DNA from: Anaerolineae bacterium
GTDB lineage: Bacteria; Chloroflexota; Anaerolineae; Aggregatilineales; Phototrophicaceae
Length of the DNA: 64,000 bases
Direction: 5' to 3'
Assembly (NCBI GenBank): GCA_022842885.1
Contig: JALHOR010000016.1
Location: forward strand, 1 to 64,000
The first letter of the stretch is position 1. Each line of letters starts with the position of its first letter. A model generated the notes under the pieces. The model did no database searches. It was not told the origin of the DNA and was given only the letters and a program-made list of their open reading frames with translations. The translations under genes were made by a program, and so were the position numbers. Below are positions 8,999 to 17,954 of this stretch, one piece after another.

Positions 8999-9724
8999 TT
9001 AAGGCATGAGTGGTGTTTCTATTGGTGTATCCTGTAAAGCATCATTTTTGGGTTTTTCCTCAAGTTCGGTGTTATGTAAACGCAGTATCGTCAGGAAAAA
9101 ACACACCAGCGAAATGCCACACACAATCACCCACAAATTCGGCACGAAGGCAGAACTAACCGCTAGAATCACCAGCAAGATAATCAAAAAAATAATGATT
9201 GCCGCTTCGCTATCATCCAATTCCATGTCAGAAAATAAATCACCAATCCCTGAGCCGCCAGAACTGCCTGACCGTGAGCCATAATACTGCGGGCTTAACG
9301 CAGTATCAATGGCATCACCCACATACCAAATCCACCGATTGCGATAGTACCCGGTATAGGTGCCACCGTCGCGGTTACGCACATTCCATGCCGTATCCGA
9401 TTCATAACAGACATCACCATCGCGGGCAGTGCAAACGATGGGTTCAGTGAAAAAAATGCCTAACGCCAATGCCAGAAAAAAGATGCCACCAAATGCCCAA
9501 AATAACCAGTTGGGTGTGTCTACTGATGTGCCGGGTTCACGCACCGGACGCCATAACATGCCACTGATGATAAAGCCGACAATGGCAACAAACGCCAAAA
9601 ACCATACAGGCATCCCGCACAACAGCGCATAACTATTACCAATTTTATCAAATTGCACCAAACAATAACCGAAAATGATACTAAGAGTAATCAGCACAGC
9701 GATAAGAAATGTTTTGCGTGGCAT
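8999..9724 (-). CDS. Hypothetical membrane protein with four or five TM segments
   Basis: The 241-residue protein has hydrophobic segments near residues 5-27, 37-56, 70-92, 178-197 and 202-223. They flank a soluble loop (about 93-175) containing paired Cys (CTARDGDVCYES) and many Tyr, Gly and Ser, likely on the outside. No family is recognised. It is divergent from the SDR gene, with a small inverted repeat in the spacer. Translation from ATG 9724 is supported by an open frame and an AGGAC upstream. Confidence 0.65.
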   Translation of the reverse strand: MPRKTFLIAVLITLSIIFGYCLVQFDKIGNSYALLCGMPVWFLAFVAIVGFIISGMLWRPVREPGTSVDTPNWLFWAFGGIFFLALALGIFFTEPIVCTARDGDVCYESDTAWNVRNRDGGTYTGYYRNRWIWYVGDAIDTALSPQYYGSRSGSSGGSGIGDLFSDMELDDSEAAIIIFLIILLVILAVSSAFVPNLWVIVCGISLVCFFLTILRLHNTELEEKPKNDALQDTPIETPLMP

Positions 9725-9776
9725 AATGAAAGTCCTATTTGGTTACGGCTCTTTTCAATGTCAGTATAGCGCATTT

Positions 9777-9795
9777 CACATCCTGTCGGGATGTG
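9777..9795. repeat. 7-bp inverted repeat in divergent spacer
   Basis: CACATCC (9777-9783) and GGATGTG (9789-9795) are perfect mirror arms around a five-base spacer, midway between the divergent membrane-protein and SDR genes. A minus-strand TATACT lies next to it. It could be an operator. Function is not shown. Confidence 0.3.
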
Positions 9796-9855
9796 TTTGG
9801 TATGGTATGCTACAAGATAAAATTTTGCTGACAAATCGAATTACGAGACAGGACA

Positions 9856-10635
9856 ATGCTAAAAAATTACCATTTTTTGATTACTGGCGGCGCAAGTGGC
9901 ATTGGCTTGGCAACGGCGCAATTGCTGCACCAACACGGTGCAACCCTCACTCTATGGGATGTGAACGCGACGGCTTTGGCACAAGCCGCGCATGACCTTC
10001 AGGCTGCATCAGTCGTTGTGGATATTACGCAACCACAGGCAATCCAAGCAGTGTTGACAAACATAGACAAGCTCGATGGCGTGATTCACTGTGCGGGCAT
10101 TTTGCACAGCGGCATGTTTGAAACACTCGACCTAGAAAAACAGCGGCGTATCATCGAAGTCAATTTTTTCGGCACAGTAGCGATAGTTCAGATGGTACTG
10201 CCATTATTGAAAAAAACACGCGGTTCATTGATTTTGGCGGGGTCAGTGGCGGCATTTGGGGGTTCGCCCGAAGAAGCCACCTATGGCGCAAGCAAAGCGG
10301 CGGTCTTAAGTTTGGCACAAACCCTGCGCGTAGAATTGGACGGAACAGGCGTCCATATTGGTGTTTTTTGCCCGCATTTTGTGGATACGCCAATGGTACA
10401 GCAAAATCCTGATGTCAAACTGTATCAACTTATTGGCAACAAACATACTGCCGACGATGTGGCACGAGCCATTGTGCGCGGCATCCACAAACGGCACTTC
10501 ATGATTTTTCCGTCGTTGGAAGTGCAAGGCGCGTGGTGGCTCTCGCGGTATGGGCATGGGTTGGTCTTTCCGATTGTACGGCGCAGTTGGCGGCAAGCAC
10601 TGCGTTTGGTATCAGCGCGAAGTGCTAAGAATTGA
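9856..10635 (+). CDS. Short-chain dehydrogenase/reductase
   Basis: This 259-residue NAD(P)-dependent oxidoreductase has the Rossmann glycine motif TGGASGIG at residues 10-17, HCAG at 78-81 (in place of NNAG), and the catalytic Ser130, Tyr143 and Lys147 (YGASK). The C-terminal 60 residues include a hydrophobic WWLSRYGHGLVFPIVRR segment, a feature of SDRs that act on membrane or lipid-like substrates. It ends 71 bases before the lactate racemase gene, and the two may be co-transcribed. The substrate is unknown. Steroid, retinol-like or acyl substrates are all possible. Confidence 0.9.
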   Translation: MLKNYHFLITGGASGIGLATAQLLHQHGATLTLWDVNATALAQAAHDLQAASVVVDITQPQAIQAVLTNIDKLDGVIHCAGILHSGMFETLDLEKQRRIIEVNFFGTVAIVQMVLPLLKKTRGSLILAGSVAAFGGSPEEATYGASKAAVLSLAQTLRVELDGTGVHIGVFCPHFVDTPMVQQNPDVKLYQLIGNKHTADDVARAIVRGIHKRHFMIFPSLEVQGAWWLSRYGHGLVFPIVRRSWRQALRLVSARSAKN

Positions 10636-10706
10636 ATGCTGAGTCAACTACAAAATTATGTTTCACCTAGCTTTTATATTGTTCTGCCACAGAAAGCGAA
10701 TGGCTC

Positions 10707-11975
10707 ATGGAAGTACGATTGCCTTATGGAAAAACCTATCTCACGGCGACCTTGCCCGAAAATCATGGCTGGCACATCGAAACCATTGCTCCGGCAGATA
10801 TTCCTGCCGCCGATGACCCGTTGGCGATAATTAATGCGGCATTGGATAATCCGGTGGGGGCTATTCAATTTAATGATTTTCGTGGGGCAGAAACCGCTGC
10901 GATTGCCATCAATGATAAGACGCGCCCAGTACCGCATCACCATTTGCTGCCGCCGCTGCTGGCACGCCTAGAAAAATTAGGCATTCAACCACAGAATATC
11001 CGCCTCATCATTGCCACTGGCACGCATCCCGTCATGCCGCCGGAAGAATATGCGATGGTGCTGCCCGATGACATTATTGCCCGCTATCCGGTGCTGTGCC
11101 ACGATTGCGAAGATAACGACAACCTACAATATCTGGGCAAAACTGAGCGCCAAACCCCCGTGTATATCAACAAAGAGTATCTCAAGGCAGATATACGGTT
11201 GGTCATTGGCAATGTTGAACCGCATCAATTTGTGGGCTTTTCTGGTGGCGTTAAGAGCGCCGCAATCGGGTTAGCGGGCAAAGAGACCATTAATGCCAAT
11301 CATGCCATGCTGCGCGAAGCCGGGGCAGAAATTGGGCGTTATGCAGGCAATCCGGCGCGGGAAGATGTTGAAGATATTGGGCGATTGATTCGCATAGATT
11401 TTGCATTAAATGCATTGCTCAATGGCAAAAAACAGATTGTAGATGCTATCGCCGGGCATCCTGTAGATGTGATGCAAGCGGCAATTCCGCGCGTGATTCA
11501 GGGATTTCAAATTCCGGTGGCAGCACTCTTTGATTTGATGCTGGTTTCGCCCGGCGGACATCCCAAAGACATCAATGTGTATCAATCCCAGAAGGCACTG
11601 GCACATGCAGCATTGGTGACAAAACCCGGTGGCACGGTAATTCTGGCGGCAGCTTGCCCAGAAGGCACGGGCAGCGACACCTATGAACATTGGATTCTGG
11701 ATGAGCGCATGGTATCCCATGCCGCCGTATTTGAGCGTTTTGAGCGTGAGGGTTTTCGGATTGGCGCTCATAAAGCATTCCAAATATCACGCGATGCTGC
11801 CCGCTTGCGCGTTCTCTGGCTATCCGATATGGAGGCTGATTTTGTGCGAAAACTGCTCTTAAATCCGATAGAGAGCTTGCAAGCGGCTTTAGATAGTATC
11901 CTTCCAGAATTACCCACTGCTGCCCGCATTGGCATTATGCCCGCCGCCAACGCCACTATTCCAACATTGAAATAA
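10707..11975 (+). CDS. larA: Nickel-pincer lactate racemase LarA family protein
   Basis: The 422-residue protein matches LarA, which interconverts D- and L-lactate using a nickel-pincer nucleotide covalently bound to lysine. Every key residue lines up one position away from the Lactobacillus enzyme numbering: Asp70 and Arg73 in NDKTRP, His107 in ATGTH, His173 in NVEPHQFVGFSGG, Lys183 as the cofactor anchor, and His199 in NANHAM. Length fits the family. The cofactor-making genes larB, larC and larE are not in this window. Related racemases act on other 2-hydroxyacids, so lactate is not certain. The start has only a weak ribosome site. Confidence 0.88.
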   Translation: MEVRLPYGKTYLTATLPENHGWHIETIAPADIPAADDPLAIINAALDNPVGAIQFNDFRGAETAAIAINDKTRPVPHHHLLPPLLARLEKLGIQPQNIRLIIATGTHPVMPPEEYAMVLPDDIIARYPVLCHDCEDNDNLQYLGKTERQTPVYINKEYLKADIRLVIGNVEPHQFVGFSGGVKSAAIGLAGKETINANHAMLREAGAEIGRYAGNPAREDVEDIGRLIRIDFALNALLNGKKQIVDAIAGHPVDVMQAAIPRVIQGFQIPVAALFDLMLVSPGGHPKDINVYQSQKALAHAALVTKPGGTVILAAACPEGTGSDTYEHWILDERMVSHAAVFERFEREGFRIGAHKAFQISRDAARLRVLWLSDMEADFVRKLLLNPIESLQAALDSILPELPTAARIGIMPAANATIPTLK

Positions 11976-12000
11976 ATCATCCGCAGCAATCCTTACGATA

Positions 12001-12031
12001 GTGGGAAATTTTCAGTTCGAGGATTTCCCGC
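12001..12031 (+). terminator. Stem-loop after larA, possible terminator
   Basis: GTGGGAAAT at 12001-12009 pairs with ATTTCCCGC at 12023-12031 (one G-T wobble) around a 13-base loop. It follows the larA stop by 25 bases. No strong T run follows, so termination is uncertain. Confidence 0.4.
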
Positions 12032-12091
12032 TGGCTTAAATTTGTATAAACAAAACTCGTTTTCTTAATTCTTTTCTGTAACAATCCGCAA

Positions 12092-12097
12092 TATAAT
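12092..12097 (+). promoter_or_regulatory. -10 element for the REC-kinase gene
   Basis: A perfect TATAAT lies 37 bases before the ATG at 12135 in an AT-rich spacer. No good -35 is seen at 16-18 bases; the best is TTCTTT. Confidence 0.4.
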
Positions 12098-12134
12098 AAA
12101 ATCAATAAGCACAGATAGATAGAAATGATGTCTT

Positions 12135-13307
12135 ATGGTCATGCTAGATACCACCACTTCCAACAATCTGATGGATTACATCACCTCTGAAACAGTGGCG
12201 ACGGCCAAAATCTTAGTGATTGAAGATGAAGACTACCTGCGCGAAGACTTAGCCCAGATGCTGACTTTAGATGGTTTTACTGTTTTTGAAGCGGCGCATG
12301 GGCAAGCGGGCATTGATTTGGCACAGGCTGCCCACCCCGATTTAATTATTTGCGATGTGACGATGGCAGGTATGGATGGTTTTGGGGTTTTGGAAACTTT
12401 GCGCCAAGATGCTGTCTTAGCTACAACGCCTTTCATTTTTTTGACTGCCCGAACCGACCGGGCTGATTTACGGCGTGGGATGCGAATCGGGGCGGATGAT
12501 TATCTAACAAAGCCTTTTTCTTATTCTGAAATATTGGAAGCCATTCAAACCCGTTTAGGGTATCATCGCAAAATTGCTCATCAAGCCGTTGCTCAATTAG
12601 AAGAAGTTAAATCGCGTTTGGCACATATTGTCGCCCACGAACTCCGTACCCCACTGTTATCCATTACGACGACCCAAGATTTACTCTCGCGTGAATTGGA
12701 TTATCTTTCGCGGGAACAAGTTGACGAACTCTTAGGATTATTGCGCGAAGGCAGCACACGGTTACTGCATGTCGTTGAACAAATGGTATTGATGACACAC
12801 TTAGAAACCGGGTTAATGAGCCGCGACATCATCCGTGAAAAAGGTTTGGCAATTTCCGTCTGGTCGGCATTGGTAACGGCAGTAAATCTTTCTCGCCAAT
12901 TCGCTTACCGCAACGAGATGGGCAATATGCAGGTACAACTAAGCGACGATGACCCGACTATTCTGGGGCATTCGCACGCCCTGACACATGTTATTGCCGA
13001 AGTTATCACCAACGCGCTCCATTTTTCTCCAGCTAATCAGCCGATTCATGTGTTAGGCTGGGCAGACGAACATCGCGTTTTTGTCCAAATTCAGGATAGC
13101 GGGCTTGGGCTTCCCATAGAAATAACTCGCCATCCGTTACGCCCCTATAATCAAGTCAATCGAGATAAAGTCGAACAACAAGGGTTAGGGCTAGGGTTAT
13201 ATTTGACGCAGCAAATTGTGCTGGCACACGGCGGCATCGTACATCTGGACAATTTGCCAGAACGCGGTGCCTGTGTGACGATAGAATTGCCCCGCTTGTT
13301 GCAATAA
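12135..13307 (+). CDS. Response regulator receiver - histidine kinase fusion
   Basis: The 390-residue cytoplasmic signalling protein has an N-terminal receiver domain (about 24-140) with acidic residues EDED at 30-33, phospho-acceptor Asp74 in IICDV, and Lys126 in TKPF. A HisKA domain follows with His168 in AHELRTPL. The C-terminal HATPase has an N-box around ITNALHFS and glycine boxes DSGLGLP and GLGLGLYL. The receiver-first order is typical of kinases that take phosphate from another kinase or that are gated by it. No membrane segment is present. No separate partner regulator lies next to it. It is single-gene, with a strong terminator just after it. Confidence 0.92.
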   Translation: MVMLDTTTSNNLMDYITSETVATAKILVIEDEDYLREDLAQMLTLDGFTVFEAAHGQAGIDLAQAAHPDLIICDVTMAGMDGFGVLETLRQDAVLATTPFIFLTARTDRADLRRGMRIGADDYLTKPFSYSEILEAIQTRLGYHRKIAHQAVAQLEEVKSRLAHIVAHELRTPLLSITTTQDLLSRELDYLSREQVDELLGLLREGSTRLLHVVEQMVLMTHLETGLMSRDIIREKGLAISVWSALVTAVNLSRQFAYRNEMGNMQVQLSDDDPTILGHSHALTHVIAEVITNALHFSPANQPIHVLGWADEHRVFVQIQDSGLGLPIEITRHPLRPYNQVNRDKVEQQGLGLGLYLTQQIVLAHGGIVHLDNLPERGACVTIELPRLLQ

Positions 13308-13318
13308 AATCACTCCAA

Positions 13319-13355
13319 AAAACTGCCGGAATTTCCCAACCCATCCGGCAGTTTT
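13319..13355. terminator. Bidirectional terminator between convergent genes
   Basis: AAAACTGCCGGA (13319-13330) and TCCGGCAGTTTT (13344-13355) are perfect mirror arms with a 13-base loop and T runs on both strands. It serves the REC-kinase and the convergent glycosyltransferase. Confidence 0.9.
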
Positions 13356-13361
13356 CACCCA

Positions 13362-14630
13362 TCATTGTTTTCCCCACCACTGTTCAACTACTTGGATTGC
13401 TTGTTTAACGCCCGCTTCGGCACGGATTTTGCGCCCCAATTCCGCCGCCTGTTCGCGCATTTTCACATCGCTGATGACCTGCTCAATGGCTTTCGTTAAG
13501 GCTTCAACGGTTAGTTGACTGCGGGGAATCGGCTGTGGTCCAACGCCCAAAGCTGCTACGCGCTGTCCCCAAAAAGGTTGGTCAGCAAAAAAGGGCGTGA
13601 GAATGGATGGCACACCAGCGCGTAACCCTGCCGCCGTCGTGCCTGCCCCACCATGATGAACGACAGCGGCGACGTGTTGAAATAACCACGAATGCGGTAT
13701 TGAATCCACCATGAATACGGTGTCTGGCAGTTGGTCTTTTTGCAACCCACCCCAACCGGAAAACAAAATTGCCCGCTGTCCTGTTTCTCGTAATGCTTGT
13801 AACACCAAATCGGTGGTTTCTTGGGGTTTTCGGCTGCTCATGCTGCCAAAACCAATATAAATCGGTGTAGGACCCGCCTGCAAAAATGCCATTAATTCGG
13901 TGGGAGGCGTCCAATTAGGCTGTTCATCCAGAAACCAATATCCGGTCACATGCGTGCGCTCATTCCAATCAACAGGTCTAGGAATCACCACCGGGCTAAA
14001 GCCATATAAAACCGGTGTCTGCCGCATATATGGCGATTGAAAGGGACCCAAAAACGGTGCAGGGGGTAAATCCAGCACTTGTCGGCGTGCTGAGACATCG
14101 GCAGAACGACTGCCTTGCCACATCATTTGCTGCGTAAAATAATGCGACATGCGGTTAAAATAACGCCCCAATTTCGCCGTACCCGATGGTAATAGAACAC
14201 TCGGAAAGGCTTTGGTCGGTGTGAAGGGTGCATAATAGGCTTGTACCAGCGGTAGCCCCAATTTTTCGGCAAAAGCCAGCCCTATAAATACTCCACCAAT
14301 ACCAGCGATAATCACATCCATCCCGCGACACGCTGCCAAGCCATCTTGCGCCCAATGTAGGACAACGCGCTGCGCCTCTTTGGCACTATATGCCATGATG
14401 GCGAAAAAATTGCCTTTTTCCAGCAAATCGGTCATGGTTTGGCTTTCGGCAACCTCCTGAACATTGCCGCGCATTGTCCAAAATTCCAAGCCATATGCCG
14501 TAACCAACGTTTCAAAATTTTCATGCGTAATCAACCGCACCTGATGACCGGCATTCTTGAAGCCCTGCCCCAAAGCAATATAAGGCTGTATATCCCCTCG
14601 GCTGCCGAGGGCAACAATCGCAATCCGCAC
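13362..14630 (-). CDS. GT1-family (UGT/MGT-like) glycosyltransferase
   Basis: The 422-residue enzyme has the GT-B fold of macrolide/sterol-type glycosyltransferases. The N-terminal half begins with MRIAIVALGSRGDIQPYIAL and the acceptor-side half follows. The C-terminal donor-binding region carries VVHHGGAGTTAAGLRAGVPS and FFADQPFWGQRVAALGVG, the classic nucleotide-sugar signature. It transfers a sugar from an NDP-sugar to a small lipophilic acceptor such as a polyketide, sterol or terpenoid. The start is GTG 14630, supported by AAGGA nine bases upstream. A TetR gene lies directly upstream in the same direction, which suggests inducible expression. Confidence 0.92.
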   Translation of the reverse strand: MRIAIVALGSRGDIQPYIALGQGFKNAGHQVRLITHENFETLVTAYGLEFWTMRGNVQEVAESQTMTDLLEKGNFFAIMAYSAKEAQRVVLHWAQDGLAACRGMDVIIAGIGGVFIGLAFAEKLGLPLVQAYYAPFTPTKAFPSVLLPSGTAKLGRYFNRMSHYFTQQMMWQGSRSADVSARRQVLDLPPAPFLGPFQSPYMRQTPVLYGFSPVVIPRPVDWNERTHVTGYWFLDEQPNWTPPTELMAFLQAGPTPIYIGFGSMSSRKPQETTDLVLQALRETGQRAILFSGWGGLQKDQLPDTVFMVDSIPHSWLFQHVAAVVHHGGAGTTAAGLRAGVPSILTPFFADQPFWGQRVAALGVGPQPIPRSQLTVEALTKAIEQVISDVKMREQAAELGRKIRAEAGVKQAIQVVEQWWGKQ

Positions 14631-14710
14631 TGTGATGTATCCTTGTGTTTATGGATGAGATAAATGTTTAAACGTGAGACGAAAACAGCAGCGCACAAAG
14701 TTACGCTCGG

Positions 14711-15334
14711 CTACGACGACTCTGGCTGTAATCCATTTAGAATCAACTCGGTCAAAAAATCAGGCAGTTCCGCCCAATGCGTTTGCAGCGGCTCATCCCC
14801 CATGATATGGTGTAGCATTAACCCCATGACCATGCCAGAAATTGCCCGCAATGCCAATTGGGTGTGGAGGGGTGTCATCCCGTGTTGTTCTGCCCACTGC
14901 TGAAAATGGGTTTCAGCAATGGCGAGCGTGGGCGTTAAAATCTTTTGGGTATACAGGTCGCGCAATTCTTGATTCACCATAATTTCTGAAATGACCACGC
15001 GGAATAATGCAAAATCATCTGCTTGGAACGCTAACAACGGCAATTGCAGATATGCCTTCAGGAAACTACGCAGGTCAAGCGTAGCAAGTGCCGGCAGATT
15101 GGCATCGCTCAGAATTGTATCTTTCATGCGTTCAAAGATACCTAACAGCAGCGCCGTCTTATTCTCAAAATAATTGTAAATCGTGCCATCGGCAATGCCG
15201 GCTTCTTTCGCCACCTCTTTAATCGTCGTGGAATGAAACCCCTTTTGGGCAAAAACACGGGCAGCCGCCTCTAAGATTTGGTTGCGGCGGGCGGCAATCA
15301 GTTGTGCCTGAATTTCATCATTAGCTTTAGTCAT
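14711..15334 (-). CDS. TetR/AcrR family transcriptional regulator upstream of glycosyltransferase
   Basis: The 207-residue protein has a canonical TetR helix-turn-helix (RRNQILEAAARVFAQKGFHS, then IKEVAKEAGIADGTIYNYFENKTALL) at residues 14-65. The C-terminal half resembles the FadR/YsiA-type acyl-CoA-responsive group. An 18-bp perfect palindrome and a good promoter lie immediately upstream, which implies autorepression. The glycosyltransferase gene follows 80 bases downstream and may be in the same transcript. ATG 15334 is the only good start. Confidence 0.9.
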   Translation of the reverse strand: MTKANDEIQAQLIAARRNQILEAAARVFAQKGFHSTTIKEVAKEAGIADGTIYNYFENKTALLLGIFERMKDTILSDANLPALATLDLRSFLKAYLQLPLLAFQADDFALFRVVISEIMVNQELRDLYTQKILTPTLAIAETHFQQWAEQHGMTPLHTQLALRAISGMVMGLMLHHIMGDEPLQTHWAELPDFLTELILNGLQPESS

Positions 15335-15361
15335 CGTTAATTGAATGCTTGTTCATAATAG

Positions 15362-15379
15362 TGAATGAATATTCATTCA
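15362..15379. promoter_or_regulatory. TetR-type operator, 18-bp perfect palindrome
   Basis: TGAATGAATATTCATTCA is a perfect palindrome. It starts two bases downstream of the -10 of the promoter at 15382-15409, so it covers the predicted transcription start. A half-site-like TTGAATGCTTGTTCA lies nearer the gene. Confidence 0.8.
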
Positions 15380-15381
15380 TC

Positions 15382-15409
15382 ATGATAATCGAAAAAATAG
15401 GCTTGTCAA
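15382..15409 (-). promoter_or_regulatory. Promoter of the tetR gene at 14711-15334
   Basis: On the minus strand a perfect TTGACA (-35) at 15404-15409 is followed by a 16-base spacer and TATCAT (-10) at 15382-15387. The palindromic operator follows directly. Confidence 0.75.
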
Positions 15410-15444
15410 GCAGTCTCGCAAATCTTTTCCCATTTGAGACATGT

Positions 15445-15450
15445 TATAAT
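15445..15450 (+). promoter_or_regulatory. -10 element of the DUF1269-like gene
   Basis: TATAAT lies 38 bases before ATG 15488. It supports that start over the longer frame that opens at 15434, because the longer frame would begin upstream of this element. No clear -35 is seen. Confidence 0.4.
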
Positions 15451-15487
15451 ATCAGCACAAATGGATTGCCCGGCTAGGGAGGCGTAT

Positions 15488-16018
15488 ATGGCAGCGGGAA
15501 TTATTGTTGTTGTGTTTCCATCACGGGCGAATTTGCTGCGGGCGCTGGATGCTGTGCAGGAGCAAAAATTTATTTCGCTGCATCGGGCGGCAATTGTAAC
15601 GAAAGCGGATAACGGCGAAATTACGATTCTGGATGATGACCTTAGCCCGGATGAAGGAGGTATTGCAGGTGGCGCATTGGGCGCAACCCTGACAGCATTA
15701 GGGATTGTGCAGCTTGGCGCGTTGGCACTGCCGGGTGTGGGCGCTATCATTGCGATTGGTGCAGGCGCGTTGGTCGGTGGATTATTGGGGAAAGTTACCG
15801 GGCGCTTTGCCGCTAATTTGATGGATCATGGCTATAGCAACGACCAAATTGAGCAACTCGCGCTCAAATTGGAAACGGGGCATACCGCGTTGGTGCTAGA
15901 CATAGATGAACCGGAAGCGACACTGCCGCAACTGCGCCTTGCTTTTGCCCCTTTTCAAGCGGATTTGATTGAGCCGTTGAGTCATTTTGTGCCGAATCCA
16001 CCCAAAGAAGATATTTAG
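15488..16018 (+). CDS. DUF1269-like protein with glycine-zipper membrane segment
   Basis: The 176-residue protein starts with an alpha/beta segment (IIVVVFPSRANLLRALDAV). A Gly/Ala-rich hydrophobic region follows at about residues 57-105, in which GxxxG patterns recur (GGIAGGALGATLTALG, GAIIAIGAGALVGGLLG). This resembles DUF1269/general stress proteins that insert in membranes. The start is chosen by GGGAGG just upstream. The function of the family is not established. It ends 42 bases before a membrane protein gene. Confidence 0.65.
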   Translation: MAAGIIVVVFPSRANLLRALDAVQEQKFISLHRAAIVTKADNGEITILDDDLSPDEGGIAGGALGATLTALGIVQLGALALPGVGAIIAIGAGALVGGLLGKVTGRFAANLMDHGYSNDQIEQLALKLETGHTALVLDIDEPEATLPQLRLAFAPFQADLIEPLSHFVPNPPKEDI

Positions 16019-16060
16019 CATCCATTCTCACCTTTAACCATCCTTGGCGAAATACATTTC

Positions 16061-17323
16061 ATGGCGACCCAACCCCTCACCACACGCACTCTGCTGAATG
16101 ATTTTCGTTTATTGCTGGTGTTATTCGTTGTTTTTCGTTTGCTGCTGTTCATCGCGCATCAGCCTTTTTTTTCGGCTGAGGTAGAACGTGGCATCGGCGT
16201 TGGTGGTGATAGGCTGTATCACTATGCGCTCACATCATTGGCAGATGCGGGCAAATTGCCTTTCCGGGATTGGTGGAGCGAATTTCCCCCATTGTGGTAT
16301 CTAACCACAACCCTGATTTATTTGCTGTTGGGTGCGGGTGCGACTTACGATAATTGGTCACTTGTTCTGGGGGCATTGGTGTTGCTCTCAGAAACCGGTA
16401 ACTTGCTCTTGATACGGCGCATTGGCTCACGTTTGTATGGGGATATTACGGGCATGGCGTTGGCGTGGATTTATGCGCTGCTCATTGCCCCATTGATTTT
16501 TATGTGGTGGAATTTTGATACTCTCGTCACCTTCTTTTTGCTCTTGGGTATCTGGCTTGTGCTGCAAAAATCTGATATTTGGTCAGCCATTATCATCGCT
16601 GTGGGAGCCTATACCAAATTTGTGCCATTTTTGTTATTTGGCGCTATTCTACGCTTTTGCGAACCGCGCCGTGCTGCCCGTTATATTGCTATCGCTATCA
16701 GTGTCTTTGTGCTGCTGTATGTGCCTTTATTCGCGCTCAACAGTGAATTTACGCTGATTTCACTCACAGCCCAGTTTAACAAACCCAGTTATCAAACCGT
16801 GTGGGCGCTGCTGGATGGCAATTATACAACGGGCAATTTTGGCACTATCCAAAGTCACCTCACTGCCGCTGGTGTTCAGGATGGGGTTAGCGATAAAAAT
16901 CCGGCGGTGATACCCGGTCTGCTGCGGTTAGCCATTGCCGCTGGCATTGGCTTGTTTGTTTTTATGCGTACCCGCCGCTTTGATGATATTGGGTTGGTAG
17001 CGTTTGTCGGCATCACGCTGTTGATTTTTTATCTACAATCGCAAGGCTGGTCGCCGCAGTGGCTCGCCCAAATTTTGCCGCTGATTCTATTGGTTTTCCC
17101 AAATCGCAATGGTGTTTACCTGACGCTGATACTCAGTGTATTGGCATTCACCGAATATCCGTTTATTTTTGTCCGCACCGGGGATACGGGCGGCGTGATT
17201 ACGCCCAACAACCCTTTGTTTTTAGCGTGGGTGCTGGTGGTGCTGCTGCGAACCTTTATTTTGATGGTTATCGCCATTATGTATTACCAAAAATTGCGCC
17301 AAATGCCAATTCCAACCCAATAA
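16061..17323 (+). CDS. Polytopic membrane protein, probable GT87/DUF2029-like glycosyltransferase
   Basis: The 420-residue protein has about ten membrane segments. The N-terminal loop has DRLYHYALTSLADAGKLPFRDWWSEFPP, in which a Tyr/Asp-containing motif precedes an E-F-P-P turn. This resembles the first periplasmic loop of GT-C polyprenyl-phosphate-dependent mannosyltransferases. A later segment YTKFVPFLLFGAILRF is also typical. If so, it adds a sugar to an envelope lipid or glycan. The assignment rests on topology and loop pattern only. No catalytic residues are proven. Confidence 0.6.
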   Translation: MATQPLTTRTLLNDFRLLLVLFVVFRLLLFIAHQPFFSAEVERGIGVGGDRLYHYALTSLADAGKLPFRDWWSEFPPLWYLTTTLIYLLLGAGATYDNWSLVLGALVLLSETGNLLLIRRIGSRLYGDITGMALAWIYALLIAPLIFMWWNFDTLVTFFLLLGIWLVLQKSDIWSAIIIAVGAYTKFVPFLLFGAILRFCEPRRAARYIAIAISVFVLLYVPLFALNSEFTLISLTAQFNKPSYQTVWALLDGNYTTGNFGTIQSHLTAAGVQDGVSDKNPAVIPGLLRLAIAAGIGLFVFMRTRRFDDIGLVAFVGITLLIFYLQSQGWSPQWLAQILPLILLVFPNRNGVYLTLILSVLAFTEYPFIFVRTGDTGGVITPNNPLFLAWVLVVLLRTFILMVIAIMYYQKLRQMPIPTQ

Positions 17324-17405
17324 TTTCCCCCAAATGCCCAAAATGCCGTTACAATAAGCACAAAATAAATGTTCGGTAGGCAACTTTGGGAAAAGAGAAT
17401 GGGCA

Positions 17406-17954
17406 ATGAGCAAAGTAATGGAGCATTGGGAAAATCTTCTACGGCAGGCAATCACCAAAGATGAAGATGAACGTGAAAACGCTATTTTCCAGATTGGCTT
17501 GATTCTGGAACGGCACTATCAACCGAATCAAGATGCGCCTGATTTATACGAAGCCAATTTATCGCGTGAACTGTTACGATTGGTCATTGATGACAGTCGC
17601 CAGCAAGATACGATTCTGTATTTAACCACACTCATCAAAAATCAACCCGAAGATGCCGCCAGCTTGATTTATGCCATACGACGAGCAAATCCGGTATGGT
17701 TTATTCAGCCGTTATTAACCCTACTGGATACTTATGGCGACCAACTCACCAATGATGCCGCTTACGAAGTTGTTCTCGCATTTGAGTCGTGCATCAAGTC
17801 GAATAACGAGAGTGTGTTCGCTGCTTTGCGTGCCGCCAATGTAACGCCGCTGCTGACGACATGGGCAGATGGCAGCGATACATTACTAGGCGGCAAAACC
17901 AAACGGATGATGGTGCGCTTGAAACAAGCGATGAATCCCGCTGGGAGCGAATAA
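17406..17954 (+). CDS. Hypothetical protein, partner of Mrr-like nuclease
   Basis: The 182-residue soluble, helix-rich and acidic protein is not recognised. It has no Cys-rich, membrane or nucleotide-binding motif. The pattern of helical repeats (ENAIFQIGLILERH, LYLTTLIKNQPEDAASLIYAI) is reminiscent of HEAT-like repeats. Its TAA is immediately followed by the ATG of the Mrr-like nuclease with no gap, so the pair is an operon and probably functionally linked. Confidence 0.55.
   Translation: MSKVMEHWENLLRQAITKDEDERENAIFQIGLILERHYQPNQDAPDLYEANLSRELLRLVIDDSRQQDTILYLTTLIKNQPEDAASLIYAIRRANPVWFIQPLLTLLDTYGDQLTNDAAYEVVLAFESCIKSNNESVFAALRAANVTPLLTTWADGSDTLLGGKTKRMMVRLKQAMNPAGSE

Noticed and set aside
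10636-10830. 64-codon plus-strand frame between SDR and larA
   Set aside because: Overlaps larA out of frame and has no ribosome site.
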